DNA of 64,000 bases from Anaspis maculata (lineage: Eukaryota; Arthropoda; Insecta; Coleoptera; Scraptiidae), in the NCBI GenBank assembly GCA_949128115.1, contig OX421965.1, forward strand, positions 46,739,257 through 46,803,256, given 5' to 3'. The notes below the pieces were generated by a model. It saw nothing but the letters and a program-made list of their open reading frames with translations. It searched no databases and had not been told where the DNA came from. The position numbers and the translations under genes were made by a program. Of this stretch, positions 48,600-59,170 are shown one piece after another. The stretch's first letter is position 1, and each line of letters starts with the position of its first letter.

Positions 48600-49800
48600 C
48601 AAGTTGTTTGAATTCGAGTTTGAATCGGTCGTACTGAACGTACTCACTTACAATATATCAGTTTGGGGCAACCAAACTCAGTTACCCACAGCAATAACTG
48701 CTGTATAAATACACACTTTTGAAATGGTATTCAAGATGAGCCTGTTGCTTCTTGATTACATCCGCCAAATCGTCCGTGTTCCTGTCTAAGGAAGACAGCC
48801 TCAAACTTGATTTTACGCAATGTCGGATCAGATTTTATGCTTTGTAAATTTTTTACGCTTCTGGTCTATTTTTTACCTGACTCGAGCAAAGTTTTGCGCT
48901 TTGTACACCATCATCATCATACACAATTTTTCTCTGAATAAAAGTCAGCACAGGTCGATTTTCTAACTATACCTTAAGTTAGTAAAATTGTACATAATGT
49001 ACATTGTACAATAATAGGCTAGTGGACATGGGTTTTCTATTTCTTTTTATGAAAGATCCTCCCAAAACTGTTGCATTGGCAAGATGATTTTTTTTTAAGT
49101 TTTTGTACATATAAAAAAAACATGAAAAAGATCTGTCTGTTTGAATGGCGCGGCAAGTGCGTGACGTCACATTTTGAAGAGCCAATAGAAACTCTAGCTG
49201 GCCATTCAATGACTGAAGAACACCTTCTCGTTTTAAACTGATTTATACCAAAAAAATAAAATGAAATGCTGGAGTGCTATGGTTTGACCTCACATTTTGG
49301 TCGATTCTTTTCTTTAAAATTCACTTATTTTTGCTCGTGCAGGCTTTGGTTTAATGTCACAACAGTGTTATTAGTGCCATATGAGTGGCAGCACTGCGAG
49401 TGTCGCATGCCATATGTCAACCCCACGTCAAATAATCTAGTTTTTTTTCAATACAATTTCGCTTCATAATACATAATAACTCCATGCAATGGCATCAAAA
49501 ATAAGTTCCTTGTGATAAAGTTGTGCTCGCACGTGAAAATACACCACTACGTGATAGATCCAGAACGAATGCTTCGGTCGACTGTCAAATGCGTTCCTCT
49601 CTCCTTCCTCCTTCCCACCTCCTAGCCCAATTTCAAGCTGTGACGTAGCATATTATTCCTGATTTAAGTAAGTCCACTCTCAAGTTGATTTTTTACCGAA
49701 ATGGAATCATATTTCGAAAAACTTTTCCAACTACAAATTCGTCATTTAGATATTTATCAGGTTTATGATACTCTTATACTGAAATGCGATTGATGTCCAG
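48600..49800. other. Unassigned sequence
   Basis: About 1.2 kb of sequence without recognisable repeat or gene. Confidence 0.4.
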
Positions 49801-49804
49801 TAGC

Positions 49805-50035
49805 CTATACGGAGAACACCGTAAAATCAGAATCACTTAAATCAACTGCAAAAGAAATATAGGCTAACCTAGCATTGCTGCTTTTTATTGAAGGTGGCAA
49901 TTTATGCACAATATCATCTTTGGATACAAAGCAAAAATCTTCTTCAAAAAATTGACTGGTCAGGGTCACTGCTTGCTTCATCAGATCACTTGAATATGAC
50001 CTGTTGTTGGTTGTGCGCACCGTCACGCCTGGCAT
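49805..50035 (-). CDS. Possible host exon or small ORF, 76 codons
   Basis: An open frame beginning MPGVTVRTTNNRSYSSDLMK and ending DSDFTVFSV. I recognise no domain. It deserves mention because its ATG follows, by four bases, a pyrimidine-rich acceptor-like TTTTGTTTTAG (about 50040-50050), and about 215 bases further upstream on the same strand there is a consensus donor AAG/GTAAGT (about 50264). A short intron could therefore join an upstream exon to this one. A second acceptor-like TTTCTTTTGCAG lies inside the frame. Unlike the surrounding open frames it does not overlap a recognised repeat. It may still be chance: length and composition are not decisive and no flanking exons were found. Confidence 0.25.
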   Translation of the reverse strand: MPGVTVRTTNNRSYSSDLMKQAVTLTSQFFEEDFCFVSKDDIVHKLPPSIKSSNARLAYISFAVDLSDSDFTVFSV

Positions 50036-50334
50036 TTTTCTAAAACAAAAGTTTATTTAAACCATTTATTTTTTTAATAATATATTCATTGGACAATATA
50101 CTGTTTGCAAATAGCAGGTTAACTGAACACCTGTTAATTTGACCTGCTTTGAGGAGTGTTCGGTTAACCTGCTGTGTATAACAAATATGAACAACATTTT
50201 GTACAAGTAGCATTATTCTGAACAATACCTCCAATGGCGGTAATCTATAGCCAATAACTTACCTTAAAGCACTACGCAACGTTCAAAAAATCAAAAAAAT
50301 TGAAATTTGAAAAAAAATTATTCTTCCATTTTGG

Positions 50335-50480
50335 AAATGCCAATAGGCTCAAACTAAAGTACATCCCTGTAGGTACAACCTTTCGAATGAGACCTGAATG
50401 GTACATTTCTGTCGAGGAAGAAGCCCACGGCGTTTGATTCCGCAACGCCTTATTCTACCAATTTAACTCTATCCTTGAAT
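50335..50480. repeat. Partial copy of J-family repeat
   Basis: AAAGTACATCCCTGTAGGTA, GAGACCTGAATGGTACATTTC, TCGAGGAAGAAGCCCAC and TTGATTCCGCAACGCCTTATT correspond in order to the arms of the element at 60868-61218. Only one arm is present. Confidence 0.75.
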
Positions 50481-50763
50481 GGGGCTTTGCAATTGAAAAA
50501 CTCAACGTGAGGTCGCCACTACTGTAGGGGGCGCCTACTTGGATGAAGCGGCCGTAACCACGGGAAAAACATGGGAGTTTGAGTAGTTTGACCAGTAACT
50601 GACAGTGACTGGAGACGTCAAGCAAGAAACAGAGGTTATCCAAATTTCAAATCAAGACATAAAATGACGGACGTCGGTCGCTGAAGCGTCAACGCCGTCA
50701 AAATTGTCGAATTTGCCCCCAACGGTCGTGGCGCCCTCGGTGTGTGAAAGTGGCAGTGCAAGG
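50481..50763. other. Unassigned sequence
   Basis: GC-richer than its neighbourhood. No recognised feature. Confidence 0.35.
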
Positions 50764-50809
50764 TGTAATAAAAATTCAGTCCTTTTCAACAAGTTCCTTT
50801 AATATTCGA

Positions 50810-50842
50810 ACCGGTTTCGGACTAGTTGCAGTCCATCATCAG
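50810..50842 (-). ncRNA. Hammerhead-ribozyme-like core in the Penelope terminal region
   Basis: On the minus strand: CTGATGA (50842-50836), one T, a 5-bp stem GGACT/AGTCC closed by GCAACT (50834-50819), then GAAA (50818-50815) running into the palindrome ACCGGT. CTGANGA, helix II and GAAA are the conserved hammerhead core, and very short helix III palindromes are known in the hammerhead motifs of Penelope-like elements. I could not identify a convincing helix I or cleavage triplet by eye, so activity is unproven. Confidence 0.65.
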
Positions 50843-51159
50843 CTGTGGCTAAAATACAATTTATTCAACATTACTTACGACTAATATTTGAAGATCACTA
50901 GAAATAATTAAGAATACTTTTGCCACGTGTATACAGTATACAGTCCATTTTCATTGCGCCAGGAGGTCAGACAGCACGACAGAAAGACAACTTAGGAAGA
51001 GAGAGGGTCAATTTGCGCTCGCGCTAGGTGCCAAAAGTTCGAACCGAAATTTATCAAGAGTTCAACGATGGTACTTGCAATCTGCAAGAGTCCCATGTAT
51101 GGCTTATGGCCTAACGTGATGTCTTTGAAGGGCTTTTATCAACAATGTCCTGATGGGTT

Positions 51160-52400
51160 GGTGAAGTTAGTCGAGAACGACAGAAAGTAAGGGAGAGTAA
51201 TTAGCGTCTACAAGTTCATTAAGAATGTTTTGGTTTGATCTTGCCGTCTTCATTATTTCAAAATTCTCTCTGATATCAAGTAAAGTGCCTTTGTTTTGAG
51301 AGTGTAGTATCTTATAATTCTCGATAGAAAAGGTATGTCCTGTTTCTATAAAATGTTTGGCAAAGTGAGACTTGTTTGGATAGTTGTTGACAAAAGCACT
51401 GACATGTTCCCTGAACCTCTGTCTGAAAGAGCGGCCAGTCTGACCCACGTACCTAGCACCACAAGTTTAACAGCCCAACGAATAAACACCACTTCTGTTC
51501 ACCTTATCGACCTTATCCTTATTATTGAGTATGTTACTCAACTGATTGTGTGATTTAAAAGAAATTCTAAGAGGGAGGTTTCGTTGCAGGATGTTGCTCA
51601 TCTTAGATGGAATATCACCATACAATGGCAGGCTGAATCATTCTCGCGGTGTGATATTCTCTAGATTAGTCAGTCCTTGGTTGTTGATTAAAAGTTTACT
51701 TTGTTTTTTTTTAGGATCAGCTGGTCAATCTTTTTGATGTCATAACCATTATCCCGAGCTATCTGCTTTATCCAGCAAAGCTCTTTCTCATAACTTCCAG
51801 TATTCAGTGGGGTGTTCAAGAGTCTGTGTATGTAACCGTGGAATGAAGCCAGTTTGTGGCCAGGACAATGAGCAGAAGATTTGTGTATTACGATGTTGGT
51901 CTGGGTTGGTTTATGGTAAATACTAAAATCAAGTTTATTATTAAAGTTAGAGATTGTGAGATCAAGATATACATATCATCCACGTATCTACACCAAAATT
52001 TGATGAATTTTGTGAGAGATCTGTTGTTATCTGTGAAGATTAGATTATTTTCAAAATTGTTCATGTAGATGTCTGCCATTAGAGGAGACAGTGGAGAACC
52101 CATAGCTAAGCCGTCCTCTTGTTTAAAGAAAGGGTCATTGAATTTGAAAAAGTTTTGATTAAGGCAGGTCGTCAAGAAATTAATCGAAGGTTTTATGTCG
52201 GAATTTTCTAAGTTACTATTCTTAAGAATATTCTCTGTCAATTCTATGGACTCCCTGACTGGTACGTTCGTGTATAGGTTAGTGACATCGAAAGAAACTA
52301 TTATTGACCCTTTAGGTATGTCCACTGTTTTTACTCTGTTGATAAAATCTGCACTATTTTCAACCGAGTATGTTGGTGAGAATGATGTAATGCTTTTTAA
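51160..52400 (-). pseudogene. Penelope-like reverse transcriptase and GIY-YIG endonuclease, broken
   Basis: The longest frame (52325-51888, 145 codons) shows Penelope-type reverse transcriptase motifs: SFDVTNLYTNVP at residues 11-22 (motif A aspartate), GLAMGSPLSPL at 72-82 (motif B) and RYVDDMYIL at 113-121 (catalytic YVDD). Thumb-like sequence continues in other frames (HCPGHKLASFHGYIHRLLN near 51850-51790, then IKQIARDNGYDIKKI). The endonuclease follows at about 51500-51167: GVYSLGC, a stop, TCGARYVGQTGRSFRQRFREH and HFAKHFIETGH, the GIY/YVG pattern with conserved arginine and histidine. It would have acted in target-primed reverse transcription in the nucleus. Frameshifts and stops separate the pieces and the N-terminus is absent, so it is not functional. 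Confidence 0.9.
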
Positions 52401-52536
52401 CGAATAATTTTGAATTTTGATTTGAATTAAATTTGGATGGAATTTTTGACTGAATTTTTATTACACTAATAACGTACACCCAACAATAGGATTCAAACAT
52501 TAATAATAATCTATCCTTGAGTGATTCCTTAAAATA

Positions 52537-53738
52537 CAGGGTGTTTCAGTGACCTTGCATAAAATTTCAGGGGGTGATTCCTCTCAAAAGAATAAGTCAA
52601 AAAAAAGAGTAACATTTTTTCTTAAATTGCTTCCTAGGGAGTAACAGTCCCTCAAAGGTACGAAGTGGAACAGAGTTTTTAGTTATTTGCTCAAGAACCG
52701 TCAAGAGGAACAACTTGAAATCTGGTGCAGAATGGTTACTCGACATTACAAATGTTCACCCAAAATTTCAAACAAATCTGGCCGGTGGCGGCGGGGTTAG
52801 AGGAAGTTGGGGTAGGTTGAACTGTCAGAAAAAAAGTCTGCAATCCGTTCGTATTTTTGTTTGCACATCGAGATAGACTTGTTCAAGACTGAACTTTTAT
52901 GCTCCGTGCATTTTTTTCGTAGGATGTACCGTTCACGTGTAAAAGTGAAAAAATCAAGAACGTGCGACATGGCATGCGGTTTTTAATTTTTTCTTTTTTC
53001 AGTCAGAAAGCTTCAAAAAGATACTAATCTAATGTGTAAATGAAAGTAAGAGACTGTTTTAATGTGCAAACAAAAATACGACCGGAACGTAGACCTTTTT
53101 TCTAGCAATTCAACGAATGAATTCAACCAAACCCCTTATTTTGACCCCACTGGTCAGATTTGTTTGGGTTTTGTTTAATTTTTTTCTTGACACAGGGAGA
53201 TTTCTTCAGTGCAAATAAAACACGTGTGAGATTTAGAACAAATTCAACCACCATCAGTGAAGTTGGGGGTTGGGGTCGGTTAACCACCAAAAGAAAATTA
53301 TTCGACACGTTCCTGGTTTTTCCACTTTTACTCGTGAACAGTGCATTCTACAGGAAAAATGCAAGAGGCATAGAAGTTTAGCCTTGAACAAGTCTATCCA
53401 AGTGTGCAAACAAAAATACGAACGGATTGCAGACACTTTTTTTCTGACAGTTCAACTTACCCCAACCCCCTCTAACTTTGCCGCCACTGGCCAGATTTGT
53501 TCAAAATTTTGCATGTACATTTGCATTGTTGAGGAACCTTCCCACACCAAATTTGAAGTTGTTCCTCTTGACGGTTCTTGAGCAAAAAATTAAAAACTCT
53601 GTTCCACGTCGTACATTTGAGGGGCTGTAACTCCCTTAGGAAGCAATTTAGAAAAAAAATGTTACCCTCACTTTTCGACTTATTTTTTCAAGAGGAATCA
53701 CCTCCCGAAATTTTATGCAAGGTTTCTGAAACACCCTG
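52537..53738. mobile_element. CAGGGTG-end inverted-repeat element, family G, 1202 bp
   Basis: Flanked by TA (52535-52536 and 53739-53740). Left end CAGGGTGTTTCAGTGACCTT, right end the complement of CAGGGTGTTTCAGAAACCTT. Arms pair along nearly the whole length: GGGGGTGATTCCTCTCAAAAG, CTTCCTAGGGAGTAACAGTCC, GAACCGTCAAGAGGAACAAC, and inner blocks around AAGTTGGGG with a dyad centre near 53138. A 590-bp relative lies at 58579-59168. The open frames inside are products of the inverted repeat, not genes. Confidence 0.9.
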
Positions 53739-53740
53739 TA

Positions 53741-55105
53741 TAAATGGAATTCTTCAAAGTTTTCGCTGTTATGATTTTTAATAATAATTTTAAAGGCCAA
53801 AAGAGTCCCAAGATTTCTTGAAAAAGGTAGTTATTGTTCCACGGGCCCCGACCAATACTCCGAATGACTTCAATGACGTGGAACTGGGCCCCTATTTACA
53901 TTTGCAATTCTTGAAGGATAGTCACCCTGCCTAGAGGCTAGAGGTTTGAACCAGAAATATTAAAAATACGCTACTTATAATAATTATGTCCCCTTCGAAA
54001 AGAAAATCGACCGGTGCCAGCTTTTCTTTCGAAAAAAATGTGCAGCGAGAAATCGGAGGTGGGTCCTTTTCAGAAAATCACTCTGTATAATGTATATGGC
54101 CCACTGTAGTCTCTTCCATAACACTTTATAGCATAATTATACCTACTTACTCGTAGCTCGTAGTATGGGAAAGGAGACCTACCCTTTGATAAGTTGAGGC
54201 AGGATAAAAACTTACAGCTTTGGCTTCATGAAGTTGAACAATTGAGTCGAAGTCAAGTTTCAAGTTATTTACGTTAGCATCCTTCTAGTGCGCTTGGAGC
54301 GCCGTTCTCTTATGTAACGCCACCAAGTTAGTATTACAGCTACTACACCCCTGCGGACAGATTGCCCGCTATTCCTTTCTAAGAAGCTCTTGAAAACAAG
54401 CTTTGCTAAAATTTGCGGCGCATTTTGTAAAAGCGTATCTCATTAGCATTCTAAAAAAATTATTACCTACAGCTCGTGGCCCATGCCTGCAGCAACACGA
54501 GAGAAAAACTTATAAACTCGACTAATTTGACAATTGTTGAGCATCAACAGTATAGAATAAGGGATGATTTTCAATGGCAAACTCTGGCCGAAATTAGTTT
54601 GAATAAATATAATTCAATTACGCAGTCGAACTGATTCGAACTGATTCGTTCTCGAAAAACAACTCAATTAAATACACAATTATTAGCGTTCCCCAAAATG
54701 ATAACCATCATTAAAACGGTTCTTCGCCGGTTGGGCCCAGGCAAACGAATGTAATTTCATGAATCTGAGTTGTTTGCCTTGCCCAGCATGCAAATCGTTA
54801 TCAAAACGATGTTTACAATATAAGTATCTGAAATTCACGGCAGATTGCACGGAATCGGAATGACTTCGAAACTCAACTCTGCGCTGAATTGTTTAATTTG
54901 CCTTGCATATTATACAACAGCATAATGCCAGCAGCAGTAGTATCACTGAAAATTTGGTTGTGAGGACTTCATATGCGTAATAATGCTTATCGAAACAGAA
55001 TCGGAAAGTGCAGAATGTTATAAAAGAGCTACAGGTAGTAGTTGTAGGCGGTGGCGCAACTAGCCCATTAGAACAGGCTGGTATTACAGGCCAAAAAGGC
55101 GCCAC
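53741..55105. other. Unassigned sequence with a small inverted repeat
   Basis: No gene recognised. A small dyad near 54740-54795 pairs GTTGGGCCCAGGCAAAC with GTTTGCCTTGCCCAGC. Around 54000-54090 the sequence has the style of the nearby inverted-repeat elements (CACTCTGTATAATG), perhaps an eroded end. Confidence 0.35.
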
Positions 55106-55645
55106 AATTTTCGGTGGAAAAAGTGCTACCCAAATTCATATCTTTGCTCTCCCCCCATCACAACTCTAAAATGTACCAAGAACCAAGACACCATCTACTT
55201 TGTGATACGTCGAATTGAAGGGTATTCAACTCACTCTCTTTCTGGAAACGTTTTCTTATTCTCAACTCCTCCCCTATTAAATTGGACATCGAAAACATGT
55301 TTTCTAATTTTCAACCCCTCCCCCATTAAATTGAACATTCGGAGTATTTTAGGAGGGAAAGTTAGAAACAAATTCAATTTCTTTCAATTTCATATTTCAC
55401 AAAGTACGAAGTGTTATTTTAGATTTTGAAGTTCGGGTGGGGGGAGCGAAAGGGTGAATTCAGGTGGCACTTTTTTCACAGAAAATTTTCTTTCGAAGAA
55501 AACTGAGAGGTCAAGAATATTAAATTGGACACTCAGAGAATTTTAGGAAAAAGGGGAATGGGGTTAAAAATTTTGGAAATATTTTCTCAGCAAGAGAATT
55601 TGATTCTCTTCAGTTTAATGCTTCGCAAAGTAGGGAATGGGTAGT
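55106..55645. mobile_element. Family A copy 2, interior part
   Basis: TTTCGGTGGAAAAAGTGCTACCC, CACCATCTACTTTGTGATAC, TTAAATTGAACATTCGGAGT and GAGAATTTGATTCTCTTCAG match blocks of family A at 40564-41645 in inner positions. The left terminal repeat is not found. The copy is interrupted on the right by the MITE pair and SINE copy 2, and family A-like sequence resumes at about 56110. Confidence 0.7.
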
Positions 55646-55649
55646 ATTG

Positions 55650-55897
55650 GGTAGTATCAATGAAAAATAAGCATAAGCATTTGCTTGGATTTCATAGACG
55701 TTGCCAGGGAAAGTCTGCTTAGCAACTCCTCGAAAATCTAAACGAATGCTTATGCTTATTTTTTAATAATACTACCCATTGATAGAAAAACAAGCATAAG
55801 CATTTGCTTAGATTTTTGATGAGTTGCTAAGCGGAATTTCCTTGGCAACGCCTATGAAATCCAAGCAAATGCTTATGACAATTTTTTATTAATACCC
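55650..55897. mobile_element. Head-to-head pair of about 120-bp MITEs
   Basis: Two copies of one small inverted-repeat element lie in opposite orientation. Each has ends AATAAGCATAAGCATTTGCTT or close variants and an interior with GATTTCATAGACGTTGCCAGG and GCTTAGCAACTCCTCGA. The first occupies about 55650-55772, the second about 55772-55897, sharing an ACTACCCA boundary. They interrupt family A copy 2. No protein is encoded. Confidence 0.82.
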
Positions 55898-55905
55898 AAA
55901 TCTCA

Positions 55906-56110
55906 GACGGCCCCGAGGCGCAGGCACGGTTGAGTGGCTGCCTGCCTGCGACCATGGAGGCTCCGGGTTCGATTCCCGGGAATGTCTGGCTGTTTGTGTT
56001 GTCCAGTTTGCAATTTTTCTGATCATGTAAAAATAATAATAAAGGGCAAAAACTCCCATGGCCAGTGCATTCCGATAAGGAGGAAGACATTATTGATACT
56101 ACCCAGCGTC
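55906..56110 (+). mobile_element. tRNA-derived SINE, copy 2
   Basis: Begins GACGGCCCCGAGGCGCAGGC, with an eroded A box (GAGGCGCAGGCACGG, four extra bases relative to copy 1) and an intact B box GGTTCGATTCC at 55966-55976. The body shares TGTCTGGCTGTTTGTGTTGTCC and AAAACTCCCATGGCCAGTGC with copy 1, but carries an AATAATAATAAAG insertion near 56030. It is followed by the same family A-like segment as copy 1 (to about 56215). Confidence 0.85.
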
Positions 56111-56215
56111 ATTTGAAATTTCGAAGTTGGGGGGCTGGGGGCGAGGGGGCTGAAGATAGAACTCGCTAATGTATGTTTTAGATGCTCTCATCGACATAAA
56201 AATCGACCTGTTTTT
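56110..56215 (+). mobile_element. Family A-like segment following SINE copy 2
   Basis: Contains GGGGGCTGAAGATAGAACTC, AATGTATGTTTTAGATGCTC and ATCGACATAAAAATCGACCTG, matching the right arm of family A near 41500-41575. Its join to the SINE body is the same as in copy 1. Confidence 0.75.
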
Positions 56216-56684
56216 GCTCGAAGATATCTTCACTGGGAATTGGGAGTTGTTGTAGATGTATAGTTCTCAAATGATCACCCGGTATATGTAATAGTCAATA
56301 CAATACAATAGTATTTCTTGAAAATAGAATAAACTATAGTTGTGGAGGGTGTTTTTTTTTTTGGTGTGATAGAGTTCAATCAGCCATAGCGTTGGTGCTT
56401 GAGAAGATTATTCCGTCATTTCTCCATCTAAATATACTCATTAGGGCTTTGCACTTTAATCATCCACATGCACAATTGCACAGCAGCTCTAAATAATTAT
56501 TTAAATCTCAATTTAAATAGACAGGTTCAAGTTTAGGTGACTTTTTGGCAGAAATCGGACTCGATCTCACTTATGTGGCCAACGATATTATCCCCAAAAC
56601 CCTAGATAGTTTGGGACTTACTCAGCGGCCGGTACTTCGAAATTGAAGAAAAAATTCCACAAAAAGCACTGAAATTGCCATATA

Positions 56685-58260
56685 CAGGTGTTTCAGGGAT
56701 GATAGCAAAAAATTCAACTGTGAGTAGATCTTGTCAAAATAATATGACAAAAACCTATACCTATTCCATTTTGTGAAGTTCGGCCTAATGACGAAGATAC
56801 AGCCCTCCAAAGTTCACTTTTTTCGGATTTCAAAAATTTGACTCTCAGGAACATTTCGACTAATTAAGCTTTAATTTAGCATAAGCTGATTTGTCATAAT
56901 CATCTATCAACCTGCCAAATTTGGAAAGAATCCAATTAGTGGCGTAGAAGTTATCAGGGGTCACCTTAAACCTTAAATCAACTTTTCTTCGGATGCTTCT
57001 AAATTATTGACCCTCATAACTCCTACACCACTGGTTGGATTCTTTCCAAATTTGGCAGGTTGATAGATAATTATGACAAACCAACTTTTACTAAATTAAA
57101 GCTAAAGGACCCCGCACGATTCTTATGGAAAATGGCTCCCGATTAAATTATCTGAATTTTTTATATGTTGTAGCTCATGAGATACTTATCAAATACCGTG
57201 AACCCCAAACTCAAATAATGGACAGTTTTTTACCCACAGGGGGTTGAAGTTGGAGGTTTTAACGGCTTCAAAATGATATTATGACGGTTATAAAAGCTTT
57301 TTATTTGGTTTCTCTTCAATATGTGTTTCATGCTAAATGTATTTATTTGACAAAAAAATATCAACCCCCTCCTCCACCCCCAACCCCCTATCTACCATCA
57401 TAAAATTTGAGATTACTCCCAAAAGCCATGCGGATGGCTTCTGTGATTTAAATTATGAATTTTGACATAAAAATTATTTTCCACCCCTAATGTTGGGGTG
57501 CCGATTTTCCAATTTTCCTCGGTTAATTTGGCTGATAAATATTGAACTTCAGACCCCTGCAGAACAAAAACTGTTCATAAGAATGAGTTCTGGTATGGAA
57601 ACTTTTTGTTCAGCAGAATTAGAAGTACACAATACCAAAAATTCAGCCAAATTAACCGAGGAAAATTGGAAAATCGGCACCCCAACATTAGGGGTGGAGA
57701 ATAATCTTTATGTCAAAATTCATAATTTGAATCACAGAAGCCATCTGCATGGCTTTTGAGAGTATTCTCGAATTTTGTAATGGTAGATAGGGGATGGGGG
57801 TGGAGGAAGGGGTTGATATTTTTCTGTCAAATAAATACATTCAGCATGAAACACAACTTGAAACCAAATAAAAAGCTTTTATTTACGTCAGAATATCATT
57901 TTTAAGCCGTCAAAACCTCCAACTTCAACTCCCTGTGGGTAAAAAACTGTCCATTATTTGAGTTTGGGGTTCACGGTATTTGAGTAGTATCTCATGAGCT
58001 ACAACATACCAAAAATTCAGAGAATTTAACCGGGAGCCATTTTCCATAAGAATCGTGCGGGGTCCTTTGTTGAAACGTTCCTGAGTTAAAAGATTTTGAA
58101 ATCCGAAAAAAGTGAACTTTGGAGGGCTGTTTGCGGATCTTTGGCATTAGGCCGAACTTTGCAAAATGGTATATAGGCTTTCGTCATATTTTGACCAGGA
58201 GTATTTTGACAAGATCTACCTACAGTTGAATTTTTTGCTATAATCCCTGAAACACCCTGT
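56685..58260. mobile_element. Family D copy 2, interrupted by a nested element
   Basis: Flanked by TA (56683-56684 and 58261-58262). It begins CAGGTGTTTCAGGGATGATAG, one G short of copy 1, and ends CCCTGAAACACCCTG. The outer arms match copy 1 through GCAAAAAATTCAACTGTG, AGTTCGGCCTAATGACGAAG and TTTGGCAGGTTGATAGATAA. The segment at about 57107-58067 is absent from copy 1; removing it leaves about 615 bp, close to copy 1's 585 bp. Confidence 0.88.
57107..58067. mobile_element. Nested 961-bp inverted-repeat element, family I
   Basis: Ends are inverted: GGACCCCGCACGATTCTTAT at the left and ATAAGAATCGTGCGGGGTCC at the right. Nearly the whole length pairs, including GAGCTACAACATA, CCGTGAACCCCAAACTCAAA, CCTCCAACTTCAACTCCCTG and the CATGCGGATGGCTTCTG region, about a centre near 57587. 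It sits inside family D copy 2. The target site cannot be reconstructed exactly; two T appear lost. The 89-codon frame at 57490-57759 arises from the palindrome and is not a gene. Confidence 0.85.
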
Positions 58261-58578
58261 ATAAAAAACCCATTTGATCATTAATTTGCACCTCTATTTG
58301 CACAAATTGCAATCGTTGCTTATTGCATTAATCCTGGCATTATGAGTTGCCAAACTTTACTGAACAAGAATAAGTATTCAATTTTGTCACATGACAGTTG
58401 GTGTCAGAGCTATTCCGGTCAAAAATTCTATCACGCAAAAAAAAACACCCCATACAACACACCACTACAAAATAGCTCTGAATGAAAAATGCCAATTTGT
58501 CTTACAATGTTTATATTTTTCATACCCACCCATATTAATAATGTAATATAATGTGTAGTGGGTAGTATAGCCTAAATA

Positions 58579-59168
58579 CAGGGTGTTTCAGTGACCTTGC
58601 ATAATACTTCGGGAGGTGATTTCTCTCAAAAAAATAAGTCGAAAATTAAGAGTAAACTTTTTTCCCCAAGTGCTCCCTGAGGGAGTTATAGCTCCTCAAA
58701 GTTACAAAATGCAACAAAGTTTTCAATTATTTGCTCAAGAACTGTCAAAGATAAAAGCTTAAAATTTGATGTTTTTGATAGATTCGTTCAATCCAAAACT
58801 TTTATTCCCCTTGCATTTTTTCTGTAGGATGCATCGTTCTGAAGTAAAAGTGAAAAAACACGGACGTGTCATGAATAATTTTCAACATAATCCCAATCCC
58901 CTCTAATTTCTATGCCACTGGTTAGATTTGTTTAGAACTTTGCATGTACATTTGCACTGTTGAGAAACTTGTCTAGACCAAATTTGAAGTTTCTACCGTG
59001 GACAGTTTTTCAGCAAATAATTAAAAATTTTGTTCAACTTCGTACCTTTGAGGGGCTGTAACTCCCTTAGGAAGCATTTTAGAGAAAAATGTTACTCTTA
59101 CTTTTCGACTTATTTTCTTCAGAGGAATCACCTCCCGAAGTATTATGCAAGGTCACCGAAACACCCTG
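58579..59168. mobile_element. Family G copy 2, 590 bp, internally deleted
   Basis: Flanked by TA (58577-58578 and 59169-59170). Begins CAGGGTGTTTCAGTGACCTTG and ends CACCGAAACACCCTG. Arm blocks GGGAGGTGATTTCTCTC and GGAGTTATAGCTCCTCAAAG correspond to copy 1, but about 600 bp of the interior of copy 1 is missing. Confidence 0.88.
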
Positions 59169-59170
59169 TA

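Larger units (their letters stand above)
50764..52467 (-). mobile_element. Penelope-like element, truncated copy
   Basis: Both ends carry the same 18-base word in inverted orientation: GTGTAATAAAAATTCAGT at 50764-50781 and its complement at about 52450-52467. The segment between them holds, on the minus strand, reverse transcriptase followed by a GIY-YIG-like endonuclease, the domain order of Penelope-like retroelements. The 3' part (lower coordinates) contains a hammerhead-like core (separate entry). At 1.7 kb the copy is shorter than full-length elements; the start of the reverse transcriptase is missing. Confidence 0.88.
56347..58451. mobile_element. Possible outer inverted-repeat element around family D copy 2
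   Basis: GGGTGTTTTTTTTTTTGGTGTGATAG at 56347 is inverted relative to the run ending CTATCACGC...AAAAAACACCCC at about 58430-58451. The match continues weakly into GCCATAGCGTTGGTG against CACCAACTGT-like sequence. It would be the outermost of three nested inverted repeats. Identity is modest and I see no target duplication. Confidence 0.45.

Noticed and set aside
48321..55980. Functional tRNA genes at 48321 and 55910
   Set aside because: Box A and B are present but the acceptor arm does not close, and both copies share a SINE body downstream.
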